From an uncultured Mediterraneibacter sp. (GTDB lineage: Bacteria; Bacillota; Clostridia; Lachnospirales; Lachnospiraceae): a stretch of DNA of 8,070 nucleotides. Location: positions 1 to 8,070 of the forward strand of contig CAKRWZ010000078.1 in the NCBI GenBank assembly GCA_934418295.1. The letters run 5' to 3'. The number at the start of each line of letters is the position of its first letter. The stretch's first letter is position 1. Both the position numbers and the translations under genes were made by a program. Shown one piece after another: positions 1 through 5,290 of the stretch. The notes under the pieces were generated by a model. That model saw only the letters and a program-made list of their open reading frames with translations, did not search any database and was not told the DNA's origin.

Positions 1-1
1 A

Positions 2-304
2 GCAAATGCTTTGAAGAAGAATGACTACAAGGATTTCTCCGGTGTGGAAAATGCCGTGAAGGCTGTTGTCCGTGGTAAGAACATTACTGAGCAATCCGAA
101 GTGGATAAGATGGCGAAGGCTATCGAGGATGCGATTGCAGCTCTTGAGAAAAAGCCAGCCAGCACCAAGCAGGGAACATCTGATAAGCGTCCGCAGACCG
201 GTGATGCAAGCAACCTTGCTTTGTGGATTGCTCTGCTGTTTGTCAGCGGCGGTGCAGCCATCGGTACAATGGTTGTCAGCAGAAAGAAAAAGTACAACAA
301 ATAA
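2..304 (+). CDS. Sortase-anchored surface protein, C-terminal fragment (5' end outside window)
   Basis: The reading frame is open from the window edge, so this is the last 100 residues of a longer protein and its true start is not visible. The first 50 or so residues resemble a FIVAR-type helical module: they run A-N-A-L-K-K-x-D-Y and end in the typical T-E-Q-S-E-V-D ... A-I-A-A-L-E. A short Lys/Thr/Ser-rich linker follows, then a sorting signal R-P-Q-T-G-D (PQTGD at visible residues 64-68), a hydrophobic segment of about 20 residues and a basic tail RKKKYNK. This is the order of a class of proteins cleaved by sortase and linked to peptidoglycan. FIVAR modules are common in large clostridial surface enzymes and adhesins, so the missing part could be a glycoside hydrolase or an adhesin; the fragment does not tell which. 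The Leu normally first in LPXTG is Arg here. The role as a wall-anchored protein is well supported, the substrate is unknown. Confidence 0.85.
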   Translation, partial: ANALKKNDYKDFSGVENAVKAVVRGKNITEQSEVDKMAKAIEDAIAALEKKPASTKQGTSDKRPQTGDASNLALWIALLFVSGGAAIGTMVVSRKKKYNK

Positions 305-309
305 TTGAA

Positions 310-337
310 TAGCGTTCCCTGCCAGGTCTGGACGCTA
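310..337 (+). other. Small hairpin just after the surface-protein gene
   Basis: TAGCGTTCC at 310-318 pairs with GGACGCTA at 330-337 if one T is bulged, giving an 8-bp stem and an 11-nt loop. No T tract follows, so it is not a canonical intrinsic terminator. It may help protect the 3' end of the surface-protein mRNA, or it may be chance. Confidence 0.3.
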
Positions 338-390
338 TGGGGAGCTGGATGAGAGAATCCTGAGACAGAGCCTGCAGCAGCCTGATTCAG

Positions 391-440
391 AAAAGGGAAG
401 AAAGCCGGTCAGGCGGAAACGCATATTTCTTCCTTTTTTT
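391..440 (+). terminator. Probable intrinsic terminator of the surface-protein gene
   Basis: GGAAGAAA at 396-403 is matched by its exact complement TTTCTTCC at 426-433, directly followed by seven T. The stem can extend outward through a G-T pair and A-T pairs (391-395 with 434-438). The loop is long, about 22 nt, but contains a small GCC/GGC pairing of its own. It lies 87 nt after the surface-protein stop codon. The stem is AU-rich and purine/pyrimidine biased, so it is a moderate rather than a strong terminator. Its 3' arm and T tract also form the spacer of the sigma-G-type promoter at 421-449. Confidence 0.6.
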
Positions 441-449
441 CGCATACTA
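421..449 (+). promoter_or_regulatory. Sigma-G-type (forespore) promoter of spoVT
   Basis: GCATA at 421-425 and CATACTA at 443-449 are separated by 17 nt. The -10 box is identical to the Bacillus sigma-G consensus CATACTA, and GCATA fits its -35 (G-H-A-T-R) with correct spacing. The predicted transcript start near 456 would give a 5' leader of about 44 nt before spoVT. In B. subtilis, spoVT is itself transcribed by sigma-G, which makes the match biologically sensible. No equally good sigma-A promoter was seen here. Confidence 0.7.
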
Positions 450-483
450 TCCATAGAATATAAAATATGGAAAACGAAAATAC

Positions 484-490
484 AGGAGGA
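484..490 (+). promoter_or_regulatory. Ribosome binding site of spoVT
   Basis: AGGAGGA lies 9 nt before the ATG at 500, which fixes that start. Confidence 0.8.
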
Positions 491-499
491 ATCAGATAA

Positions 500-1045
500 A
501 TGAAAGCCACAGGAATTGTTCGTCGGATCGATGACCTCGGGCGTGTCGTGATCCCGAAAGAAATTCGAAAAACACTCCGGATACGTGAGGGAGAACCGCT
601 GGAAATTTTTACGGACCGGGAAGGGGAAGTCATCTTAAAAAAATATTCTCCCATAGGGGAGATGGGGACGCTTTCCCGCCAGTATTCGGAGAGCCTGGCA
701 CAGACTCTTGGCTGTACGGTGTGCATTACGGATCGGGATCAGGTGATTGCTGCAGCGGGAGTCGGGAAAAAAGCACTGGAAGAACAGAATATAACACCCG
801 GAACAGAAGGTGTGATCCAAAAGCGGGAGCAGCTTTTGGCAGAACGCGGAAGCCGGAAATATCAGACGGTGGTTTCGGAAGATCTTGGGTATTCGGAAGA
901 AATCATCTCTCCGATCATAAGCGCGGGAGATGCCATTGGCTCCGTGATACTTCTGCAAAAGGAAGAACAGAAACATTTTGGCCCGGCAGAGAAAAAAGTG
1001 GCGGAGTCGGCGGCAGGGTTTTTGGGAAAACAAATGGAACAATGA
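500..1045 (+). CDS. spoVT: Stage V sporulation protein T, AbrB-family transcription regulator
   Basis: The 181-residue product matches B. subtilis SpoVT (178 residues) in length and layout. Residues 1-50 are the AbrB/MraZ-type swapped-hairpin DNA-binding domain, with the characteristic MKATGIVRRIDDLGRVVIPKEIRKTLRI start. Residues about 55-180 form a GAF-like sensor domain (S-L-A-Q-T-L-G-C-T-V-C-I-T-D-R-D-Q ... and D-A-I-G-S-V-I-L-L near residues 143-152). SpoVT acts in the forespore, where it adjusts sigma-G-dependent genes and spore coat and germination properties; the ligand of the GAF domain is not established. The gene stands alone between two terminators and has its own sigma-G-like promoter, so it is probably monocistronic and expressed late in sporulation. 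The start is set by an AGGAGGA site 9 nt upstream. This strongly suggests a spore former. Confidence 0.95.
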   Translation: MKATGIVRRIDDLGRVVIPKEIRKTLRIREGEPLEIFTDREGEVILKKYSPIGEMGTLSRQYSESLAQTLGCTVCITDRDQVIAAAGVGKKALEEQNITPGTEGVIQKREQLLAERGSRKYQTVVSEDLGYSEEIISPIISAGDAIGSVILLQKEEQKHFGPAEKKVAESAAGFLGKQMEQ

Positions 1046-1049
1046 ATGT

Positions 1050-1093
1050 AAAAAATGCGGAACCTCTAAGAATTTTGAGGAACCGCATTTTTT
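1050..1093 (+). terminator. Strong intrinsic terminator after spoVT
   Basis: AATGCGG at 1054-1060 pairs with CCGCATT at 1083-1089, and CCTC at 1063-1066 with GAGG at 1077-1080, across a two-A internal loop on each side. An A run precedes and six T end the hairpin, so the stem extends to about 11 bp in the lower part and could stop transcription in either direction. It begins 5 nt after the spoVT stop. Confidence 0.9.
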
Positions 1094-1105
1094 GAGAAAA
1101 AATAC

Positions 1106-1134
1106 TTTAAAAAGAATAGTCAGTATGATACAAT
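1106..1134 (+). promoter_or_regulatory. Sigma-A-type promoter of the scfA-scfB unit
   Basis: TTTAAA at 1106-1111 (-35, 4 of 6) and TACAAT at 1129-1134 (-10, 5 of 6) are 17 nt apart, with an extended -10 TG at 1126-1127. The predicted start near 1141 gives a leader of about 44 nt. It follows directly after the spoVT terminator, which insulates the unit. Confidence 0.7.
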
Positions 1135-1148
1135 GAGGAAGCGAATAT

Positions 1149-1160
1149 GTGCGAAAGCAC
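1149..1160 (+). other. GNRA-capped mini-hairpin in the scfA leader
   Basis: GTGC-GAAA-GCAC forms a 4-bp stem with a GAAA tetraloop about 8 nt after the predicted transcript start and 10 nt before the Shine-Dalgarno site. It may stabilise the 5' end of the mRNA. It is short enough that chance cannot be excluded. Confidence 0.35.
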
Positions 1161-1170
1161 CCATTGGATT

Positions 1171-1176
1171 AGGAGG
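1171..1176 (+). promoter_or_regulatory. Ribosome binding site of scfA
   Basis: AGGAGG with 8 nt to the ATG at 1185, a near-ideal site that fits high expression of the precursor. Confidence 0.85.
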
Positions 1177-1184
1177 AAAAAGAC

Positions 1185-1328
1185 ATGAAACATATCAAAA
1201 CATTAAATACACAGACATTGAATCATACAGTGAAAAAAGGTGGATGCGGTGAATGTCAGACTTCTTGCCAGTCAGCATGCAAGACATCCTGCACTGTTGG
1301 AAATCAGACCTGCGAGCACAGCAAATAA
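1185..1328 (+). CDS. scfA: SCIFF (six-cysteine) ranthipeptide precursor
   Basis: This 47-codon gene encodes MKHIKTLNTQ..., with an N-terminal leader of about 20 residues and a cysteine core from G-G-C-G-E-C onward. The six cysteines are at 21, 24, 28, 32, 36 and 43, the exact SCIFF pattern (six cysteines in about forty-five residues). SCIFF peptides are RiPP precursors; the partner radical SAM enzyme links a cysteine sulfur to a threonine side chain. In the Clostridium thermocellum homologue CteA the reported link is Cys32-Thr37, and both residues are present here at the same numbers. The class is now grouped with ranthipeptides, and the final product's role is still poorly known; signalling has been proposed in some clostridia. 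The strong promoter, ideal ribosome site and the stable hairpin downstream suggest that it is made in excess over its maturase. Recognition is by the peptide sequence itself and the adjacent maturase. Confidence 0.96.
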   Translation: MKHIKTLNTQTLNHTVKKGGCGECQTSCQSACKTSCTVGNQTCEHSK

Positions 1329-1360
1329 GCAGGAAAATCTGGTATCTCATACATAATAGC

Positions 1361-1386
1361 AAGGCAGCGACTTCGGCCGCTGCCTT
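1361..1386 (+). other. Stable UUCG hairpin between scfA and scfB (attenuator or mRNA stabiliser)
   Basis: AAGGCAGCG at 1361-1369 pairs perfectly with CGCTGCCTT at 1378-1386. Inside, an A-C mismatch is followed by a C(UUCG)G tetraloop, the most stable class of loop. It lies 32 nt after the scfA stop and 35 nt before the scfB GTG. Only TT plus TATAT follows, so it is at most a leaky terminator. Partial termination, or protection of the upstream mRNA from 3' decay, would leave more scfA than scfB message. The structure is seen directly; the role is inferred. Confidence 0.65.
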
Positions 1387-1409
1387 ATATGTGTGGCAAT
1401 AAGGAAAGT

Positions 1410-1416
1410 GAGGAAG
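1410..1416 (+). promoter_or_regulatory. Ribosome binding site that sets the scfB GTG start
   Basis: GAGGAAG, with its GAGG core 8 nt before the GTG at 1422. The in-frame ATG at 1389 has only hairpin sequence upstream and no such site, so the GTG is preferred. Confidence 0.65.
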
Positions 1417-1421
1417 CTATC

Positions 1422-2822
1422 GTGATACATCGATATCAAAATAACGGATATCACATTGTTTTGGATGTAAACAGCGGTGCAGTGCATGTGGTGGATGAAG
1501 AGGCCTATGATGTGATCGGCGTTTTGGACGAGATAGAAGGTCCTCACGACCTGAAATCCATTACTTCACCGGAAGTAAAGCAGCATGTCCTGGAAAAGCT
1601 GGAGGGACAGTATCCAAAGCAGGATATAGAAGAAATCCTGGAAGCCGTTGCAGAACTGGTAAAGGAAGGCCGGCTTTTTACGGAAGATATATATGAAGAT
1701 TTCATGGATGTGGTAAAACAGAGAAAGACGGTGGTAAAAGCTCTTTGTCTGCACATTGCCCATGATTGTAACCTGGCGTGCCGCTACTGTTTTGCGGAAG
1801 AGGGGGAGTACCACGGAAGAAGAGCTCTGATGTCTTATGAGGTGGGAAAGAAAGCCCTGGATTTCCTGATCGCCAATTCCGGTTCCAGAAGAAATCTGGA
1901 AGTGGACTTTTTCGGCGGAGAGCCTTTGATGAACTGGCAGGTCGTAAAAGACCTGGTGGCTTACGGAAGAGAACAGGAAAAGCTGCATGACAAGCATTTT
2001 CGGTTTACAGTTACTACCAATGGTGTTCTCTTGAACGATGAAGTACAAGATTTTGTAAATAAAGAAATGGACAACGTGGTGTTGTCCTTGGATGGAAGAA
2101 AAGAGATCAATGATAAGATGCGGCCGTTCCGCAGCGGAAAGGGCAGTTATGATCTGATCGTTCCGAAATTCCAGAAGCTGGCGGACAGCAGAGACCAGGA
2201 GCGTTACTATATCAGAGGAACATTCACCCGGGAAAATCTGGACTTTTCCAATGATATTCTGCATTTTGCAGAGCTTGGGTTTCGGCAGATCTCCATTGAG
2301 CCGGTGGTCGGAGATGAATCGGATCCTTATGCGATCCGGGAAGAGGATCTGCCGCAGATCTTTGAGGAGTATGACAAACTGGCAAAGATCATGATCCGGC
2401 GGAAAAAGGAAGGAAAAGGATTTAATTTTTTCCATTTTATGATAGATTTAGAGGGAGGGCCCTGTGTTTCCAAGCGCCTTTCAGGATGCGGATCCGGCAC
2501 AGAATATCTGGCAGTGACGCCATGGGGCGATTTTTATCCTTGCCATCAGTTTGTGGGGGATGAAAAATTCCTGATGGGAAACGTGGAAGACGGGATCGTA
2601 CATCCGGAGATCGCTGATGAATTCAGAGGTTTAAACGTTTATACGAAGAAAGATTGCAGAAATTGCTTCGCGAGATTTTATTGCAGTGGCGGCTGTATGG
2701 CGAATGCATACAAATTCCAGGGAAGCCTGAACGGAACTTATCCGATCGGCTGTGAGATGGAACGTAAGCGCGTGGAATGTGCGATTATGATAAAAGCAGC
2801 TCTTGCAGATGTGAAACAGTAA
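1422..2822 (+). CDS. scfB: SCIFF maturase, radical SAM/SPASM thioether-forming enzyme
   Basis: From the GTG the product has 466 residues and begins M-I-H-R-Y-Q-N-N-G-Y-H-I-V-L-D, the family's typical N-terminus. Residues 1 to about 95 correspond to the RiPP recognition element that holds the SCIFF leader. The radical SAM core has C-N-L-A-C-R-Y-C (cysteines 116, 120, 123) for the [4Fe-4S] cluster that cleaves S-adenosylmethionine, and G-G-E-P at 165-168. The SPASM region carries C356-x17-C374 with G-x4-C, then C412-x2-C415-x5-C421-x3-C425 and a distal C444, so ligands for both auxiliary clusters are present. The enzyme makes Cys-to-Thr thioether links in the ScfA core, in the cytoplasm under anaerobic conditions. 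An alternative start, ATG 1389, would add 11 residues (MCGNKESEEAI) that are not typical of the family and abut the hairpin. It lies downstream of its substrate gene and 18 nt before secDF. Confidence 0.95.
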   Translation: MIHRYQNNGYHIVLDVNSGAVHVVDEEAYDVIGVLDEIEGPHDLKSITSPEVKQHVLEKLEGQYPKQDIEEILEAVAELVKEGRLFTEDIYEDFMDVVKQRKTVVKALCLHIAHDCNLACRYCFAEEGEYHGRRALMSYEVGKKALDFLIANSGSRRNLEVDFFGGEPLMNWQVVKDLVAYGREQEKLHDKHFRFTVTTNGVLLNDEVQDFVNKEMDNVVLSLDGRKEINDKMRPFRSGKGSYDLIVPKFQKLADSRDQERYYIRGTFTRENLDFSNDILHFAELGFRQISIEPVVGDESDPYAIREEDLPQIFEEYDKLAKIMIRRKKEGKGFNFFHFMIDLEGGPCVSKRLSGCGSGTEYLAVTPWGDFYPCHQFVGDEKFLMGNVEDGIVHPEIADEFRGLNVYTKKDCRNCFARFYCSGGCMANAYKFQGSLNGTYPIGCEMERKRVECAIMIKAALADVKQ

Positions 2823-2823
2823 G

Positions 2824-2831
2824 AAAGGAAG
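2824..2831 (+). promoter_or_regulatory. Ribosome binding site of secDF
   Basis: AAAGGAAG ends 9 nt before the ATG at 2841 and starts 2 nt after the scfB stop. A second AAGGA abuts the ATG and is too close to serve. Confidence 0.6.
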
Positions 2832-2840
2832 TAAAAAGGA

Positions 2841-5096
2841 ATGAAAAAAGGGAAAGGGATTGTAAGCCTGATCGGAATGACGGCGTTGTTGGCGCTGCTG
2901 ACTTACACAGCAGTGTTCGGAATCGGAAAAACGAAGACAGGGTCAGCTGAGAATATCAAGCTTGGTCTGGACCTGGAAGGCGGAGTCAGCATCACTTACC
3001 AGGTAAAGGGAGACAAGCCGTCGTCAAAAGATATGAGTGACACTGTATATAAGCTTCAGAAACGTGTGGAACAGTACAGTACCGAAGCAACGGTTTACCA
3101 GGAAGGCGACGATCGGATCAGCATTGAGATCCCGGGCGTACAGAATGCAGATGAAGTACTGAACGAATTGGGTCAGCCTGGTTCTCTTTACTTCATTGCA
3201 CAGACCGGAAGTGACGGAAGTGCAAACTACAGCCGTGTCAACAGCACGGGAGATGCTGCTCAGGACTGGACTCTGAGCAAAACACTGGATCAGCTCCAGG
3301 AAGACGGCTCCATCGTCCTGACGGGTACGGATGTAAAAGAAGCTTCCGCAGAGATCTATTCCAATCAGACGACGGGAGCAAAGGAAAATGTAGTAAAACT
3401 TTCTCTGACAGACGAAGGTGCCAAGAAGTTTGCAGAGGCTACACAGAAAGCAAAAGATGCAGGAGAAAGCATCGGAATCTATTATGACGGTTCTTTTGCC
3501 AGTGTGCCGAGCGTCAACAGTGTCATTGAAAACGGAGAAGCGCAGATCACAGGTATGTCTACCTATGAAGAGGCAGAAAAACTGGCATCGACCATCCGTA
3601 TCGGTGGCTTGAATGTAGAACTTTCCGAGCTGCGTTCCAACGTGGTAGGAGCTCAGCTGGGTGAAGAAGCAATTTCCACCAGTATCCTTGCGGGTGCCAT
3701 CGGTCTGGCTATCGTATTTATCTTTATGTGTATCGTATATCAGCTGCCCGGGCTTGCTTCCGGTATCGCATTGCTGATCTATACCGGCATGATGGCAGTC
3801 AGCCTGAATGCCCTGGACGTGACATTGACTCTTCCGGGTATCGCAGGTATCGTCCTGAGTATCGGTATGGCGGTGGATGCCAACGTTATCATTTTCGCCA
3901 GAGTGCGGGAAGAGCTGGCGGCCGGCAGAAACGTTATGACAGCGCTGAAGACCGGCTTCAAAAAGGCTATGTCCGCGATCATCGACGGAAACGTGACCAC
4001 ACTGATCGCGGCAGCAGTACTGAACTGGCTGGGATCCGGAAGTGTAAAAGGATTTGCACAGACACTGGCACTTGGTATCGTGCTTTCCATGTTTACGGCG
4101 CTGGTGATCACCAGAATCCTGATCTACGCAATGTATGCGGTCGGATTGAAGAGCGAGAAGCTTTACGGAAAGGCAAAAACTTCCGGAAAAGTCATCGATT
4201 TCCTCGGAAAGAGAAAAGTGTTTTTTGCAGTTTCTACTGTGGCAATGCTTTCCGGTTTTGTGTTCATGGGTGTAAACAGCAGCCAGAAGAACGGCGCTTT
4301 AAATTACAGTATGGAGTTCCAGGGAGGAACTGCTACGACGGTAACTTTCAATAAAGATTATTCTCTGGACGAGATCGACAAAGAGATGATACCGGAGATC
4401 GAGGATCTGACCGGTGATAAGAACGTGCAGGTACAGAAGGTAAAATCCAGCAATCAGGTCATCTTTAAGACACAGACACTGGATCTGAGCAAACGTGAAG
4501 CCTTCAGCAAATACATGAAAGACAGCTATCAGGTGGAAGAGAAAGGTATCACTTCCGAAAATATCAGTTCCACGGTCAGCTCGGAAATGCGGCAGGATGC
4601 GATCCTGGCAGTGGCTGTGGCAACGATCTGTATGCTGCTTTACATCTGGTTCCGTTTCAAAAATATCAAATTTGCCAGCAGTGCGGTGGCAGCCCTTGTA
4701 CATGATGTACTGGTAGTGCTTGCATTCTATGCGATCGCAAGGATTTCTGTAGGTAATACATTCATTGCATGTATGCTGACCATCGTCGGATATTCGATCA
4801 ACGCGACCATCGTAATCTTTGACCGTATCCGTGAAGAGCTGAAAGTCAAGAAGAAAAGCGAAGAACTTTCTGTTCTGGTCAACAGATGTATCACACAGAC
4901 ACTTACCAGAAGTATTTATACTTCTCTGACGACTTTCATCATGGTAGCGGTTCTGTATTTCTTGGGAGTAAGCTCTGTGAAAGAGTTTGCGCTTCCGCTG
5001 ATGGTAGGAATCGCCTGCGGTGCATATTCTTCCGTATGTATTACAGGAGCTCTGTGGTATGTGATGACGAAAAAGTCAAAAAAAGCTACAGTATAA
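2841..5096 (+). CDS. secDF: Protein translocase subunit SecDF (SecD and SecF fused)
   Basis: The 751-residue fusion carries SecD (about 1-435) followed by SecF (about 455-751); the usual Gram-positive fusion is about 740 residues. SecD shows the first membrane helix (7-27), L-G-L-D-L-E-G-G (41-48), D-R-I-S-I-E-I-P-G-V (91-100), a large extracytoplasmic P1 domain to about 275, and five helices at 280-430, including G-M-A-V-D-A-N-V-I-I-F-A-R (342-354). SecF shows a helix at 460-478, S-M-E-F-Q-G-G-T (490-497), a small P4 domain and helices from about 585 to 742. The protein uses proton flow to pull secreted chains out of the SecYEG channel. The membrane charge pair maps to D346 and R690, but the Asp usually found in the SecF N-D-T motif is Ala655. 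It follows scfB by 18 nt with no promoter or terminator between, so co-transcription is likely. Confidence 0.97.
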   Translation: MKKGKGIVSLIGMTALLALLTYTAVFGIGKTKTGSAENIKLGLDLEGGVSITYQVKGDKPSSKDMSDTVYKLQKRVEQYSTEATVYQEGDDRISIEIPGVQNADEVLNELGQPGSLYFIAQTGSDGSANYSRVNSTGDAAQDWTLSKTLDQLQEDGSIVLTGTDVKEASAEIYSNQTTGAKENVVKLSLTDEGAKKFAEATQKAKDAGESIGIYYDGSFASVPSVNSVIENGEAQITGMSTYEEAEKLASTIRIGGLNVELSELRSNVVGAQLGEEAISTSILAGAIGLAIVFIFMCIVYQLPGLASGIALLIYTGMMAVSLNALDVTLTLPGIAGIVLSIGMAVDANVIIFARVREELAAGRNVMTALKTGFKKAMSAIIDGNVTTLIAAAVLNWLGSGSVKGFAQTLALGIVLSMFTALVITRILIYAMYAVGLKSEKLYGKAKTSGKVIDFLGKRKVFFAVSTVAMLSGFVFMGVNSSQKNGALNYSMEFQGGTATTVTFNKDYSLDEIDKEMIPEIEDLTGDKNVQVQKVKSSNQVIFKTQTLDLSKREAFSKYMKDSYQVEEKGITSENISSTVSSEMRQDAILAVAVATICMLLYIWFRFKNIKFASSAVAALVHDVLVVLAFYAIARISVGNTFIACMLTIVGYSINATIVIFDRIREELKVKKKSEELSVLVNRCITQTLTRSIYTSLTTFIMVAVLYFLGVSSVKEFALPLMVGIACGAYSSVCITGALWYVMTKKSKKATV

Positions 5097-5120
5097 AAAG
5101 AACTATAACAGCAAAAGGTT

Positions 5121-5150
5121 TTCGCCCGGGTATTGAATAACCCGGGCGAA
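5121..5150 (+). terminator. GC-rich perfect inverted repeat after secDF, terminator-like
   Basis: TTCGCCCGGGT at 5121-5131 is perfectly complementary to ACCCGGGCGAA at 5140-5150 with an 8-nt loop, 24 nt after the secDF stop. The stem is strong enough for termination, but the following GTTAGTTGCC is not a U tract. Factor-assisted stopping, mRNA protection, or a role as one end of the repeat-bearing block that follows are all possible. Confidence 0.45.
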
Positions 5151-5157
5151 GTTAGTT

Positions 5158-5265
5158 GCCAAGCATACGACAAAAAGGTCTGGTGGATTTTTTTAGCTGC
5201 CATGCATCCGGAGGAAGCTGTCGGTGGCAGGTTCTGTAGGTGGCCGCCGGCATACGATAAAATGG
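5158..5265 (+). repeat. Imperfect direct repeats around GCATACGA in the secDF-recJ gap
   Basis: A roughly 20-nt unit occurs twice, at 5158-5178 and 5246-5265. The shared core is GCATACGA(C/T)AAAA (13 nt, one mismatch), with GCC before it and GG after it in both copies. The 67 nt between them hold a T7 run (5188-5194) and a 6-bp inverted repeat, CTGCCA at 5197-5202 with TGGCAG at 5225-5230. No convincing open reading frame, promoter or known riboswitch was recognised. The arrangement could be a small dispersed intergenic repeat or a structured recJ leader. Confidence 0.4.
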
Positions 5266-5277
5266 CTTCGGAAAGAA

Positions 5278-5282
5278 GAGGA
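5278..5282 (+). promoter_or_regulatory. Ribosome binding site that sets the recJ start
   Basis: GAGGA ends only 2 nt before the ATG at 5285 but 8 nt before the in-frame ATG at 5291, so the second ATG is the better placed start. Confidence 0.55.
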
Positions 5283-5290
5283 CGATGAAA

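Noticed and set aside
309..503. Open + strand frame through the surface protein-spoVT gap (about 64 codons, basic C-terminus) that might be a gene remnant
   Set aside because: It has no ATG, GTG or TTG start with a ribosome site, overlaps the terminator, promoter and Shine-Dalgarno elements, and an open run of this length is not rare by chance.
1566..2435. Long minus-strand open frame of 289 codons opposite the radical SAM gene
   Set aside because: It is the antisense shadow of scfB, whose frame carries all the family motifs. The minus-strand product has no recognisable domain.
5172..5194. A5...T7 hairpin in the secDF-recJ gap as an intrinsic terminator
   Set aside because: The stem relies on A-T and two G-T pairs with only one G-C pair, so it is too weak to count as a terminator.
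5251..5259. CATACGATA as a sigma-K/sigma-E type -10 box before recJ
   Set aside because: It fits CATANNNTA, but no AC or other -35 match is found at the correct distance. It is better explained as part of the repeated GCATACGA unit.
5203..5288. Small + strand frame (28 codons, from ATG 5203) ending in an ATGA overlap with recJ
   Set aside because: No Shine-Dalgarno site precedes it, its composition is odd (W/P/R-rich), and it runs across the repeat structure. The overlap with the recJ ATG appears accidental, since the better recJ start is 5291.
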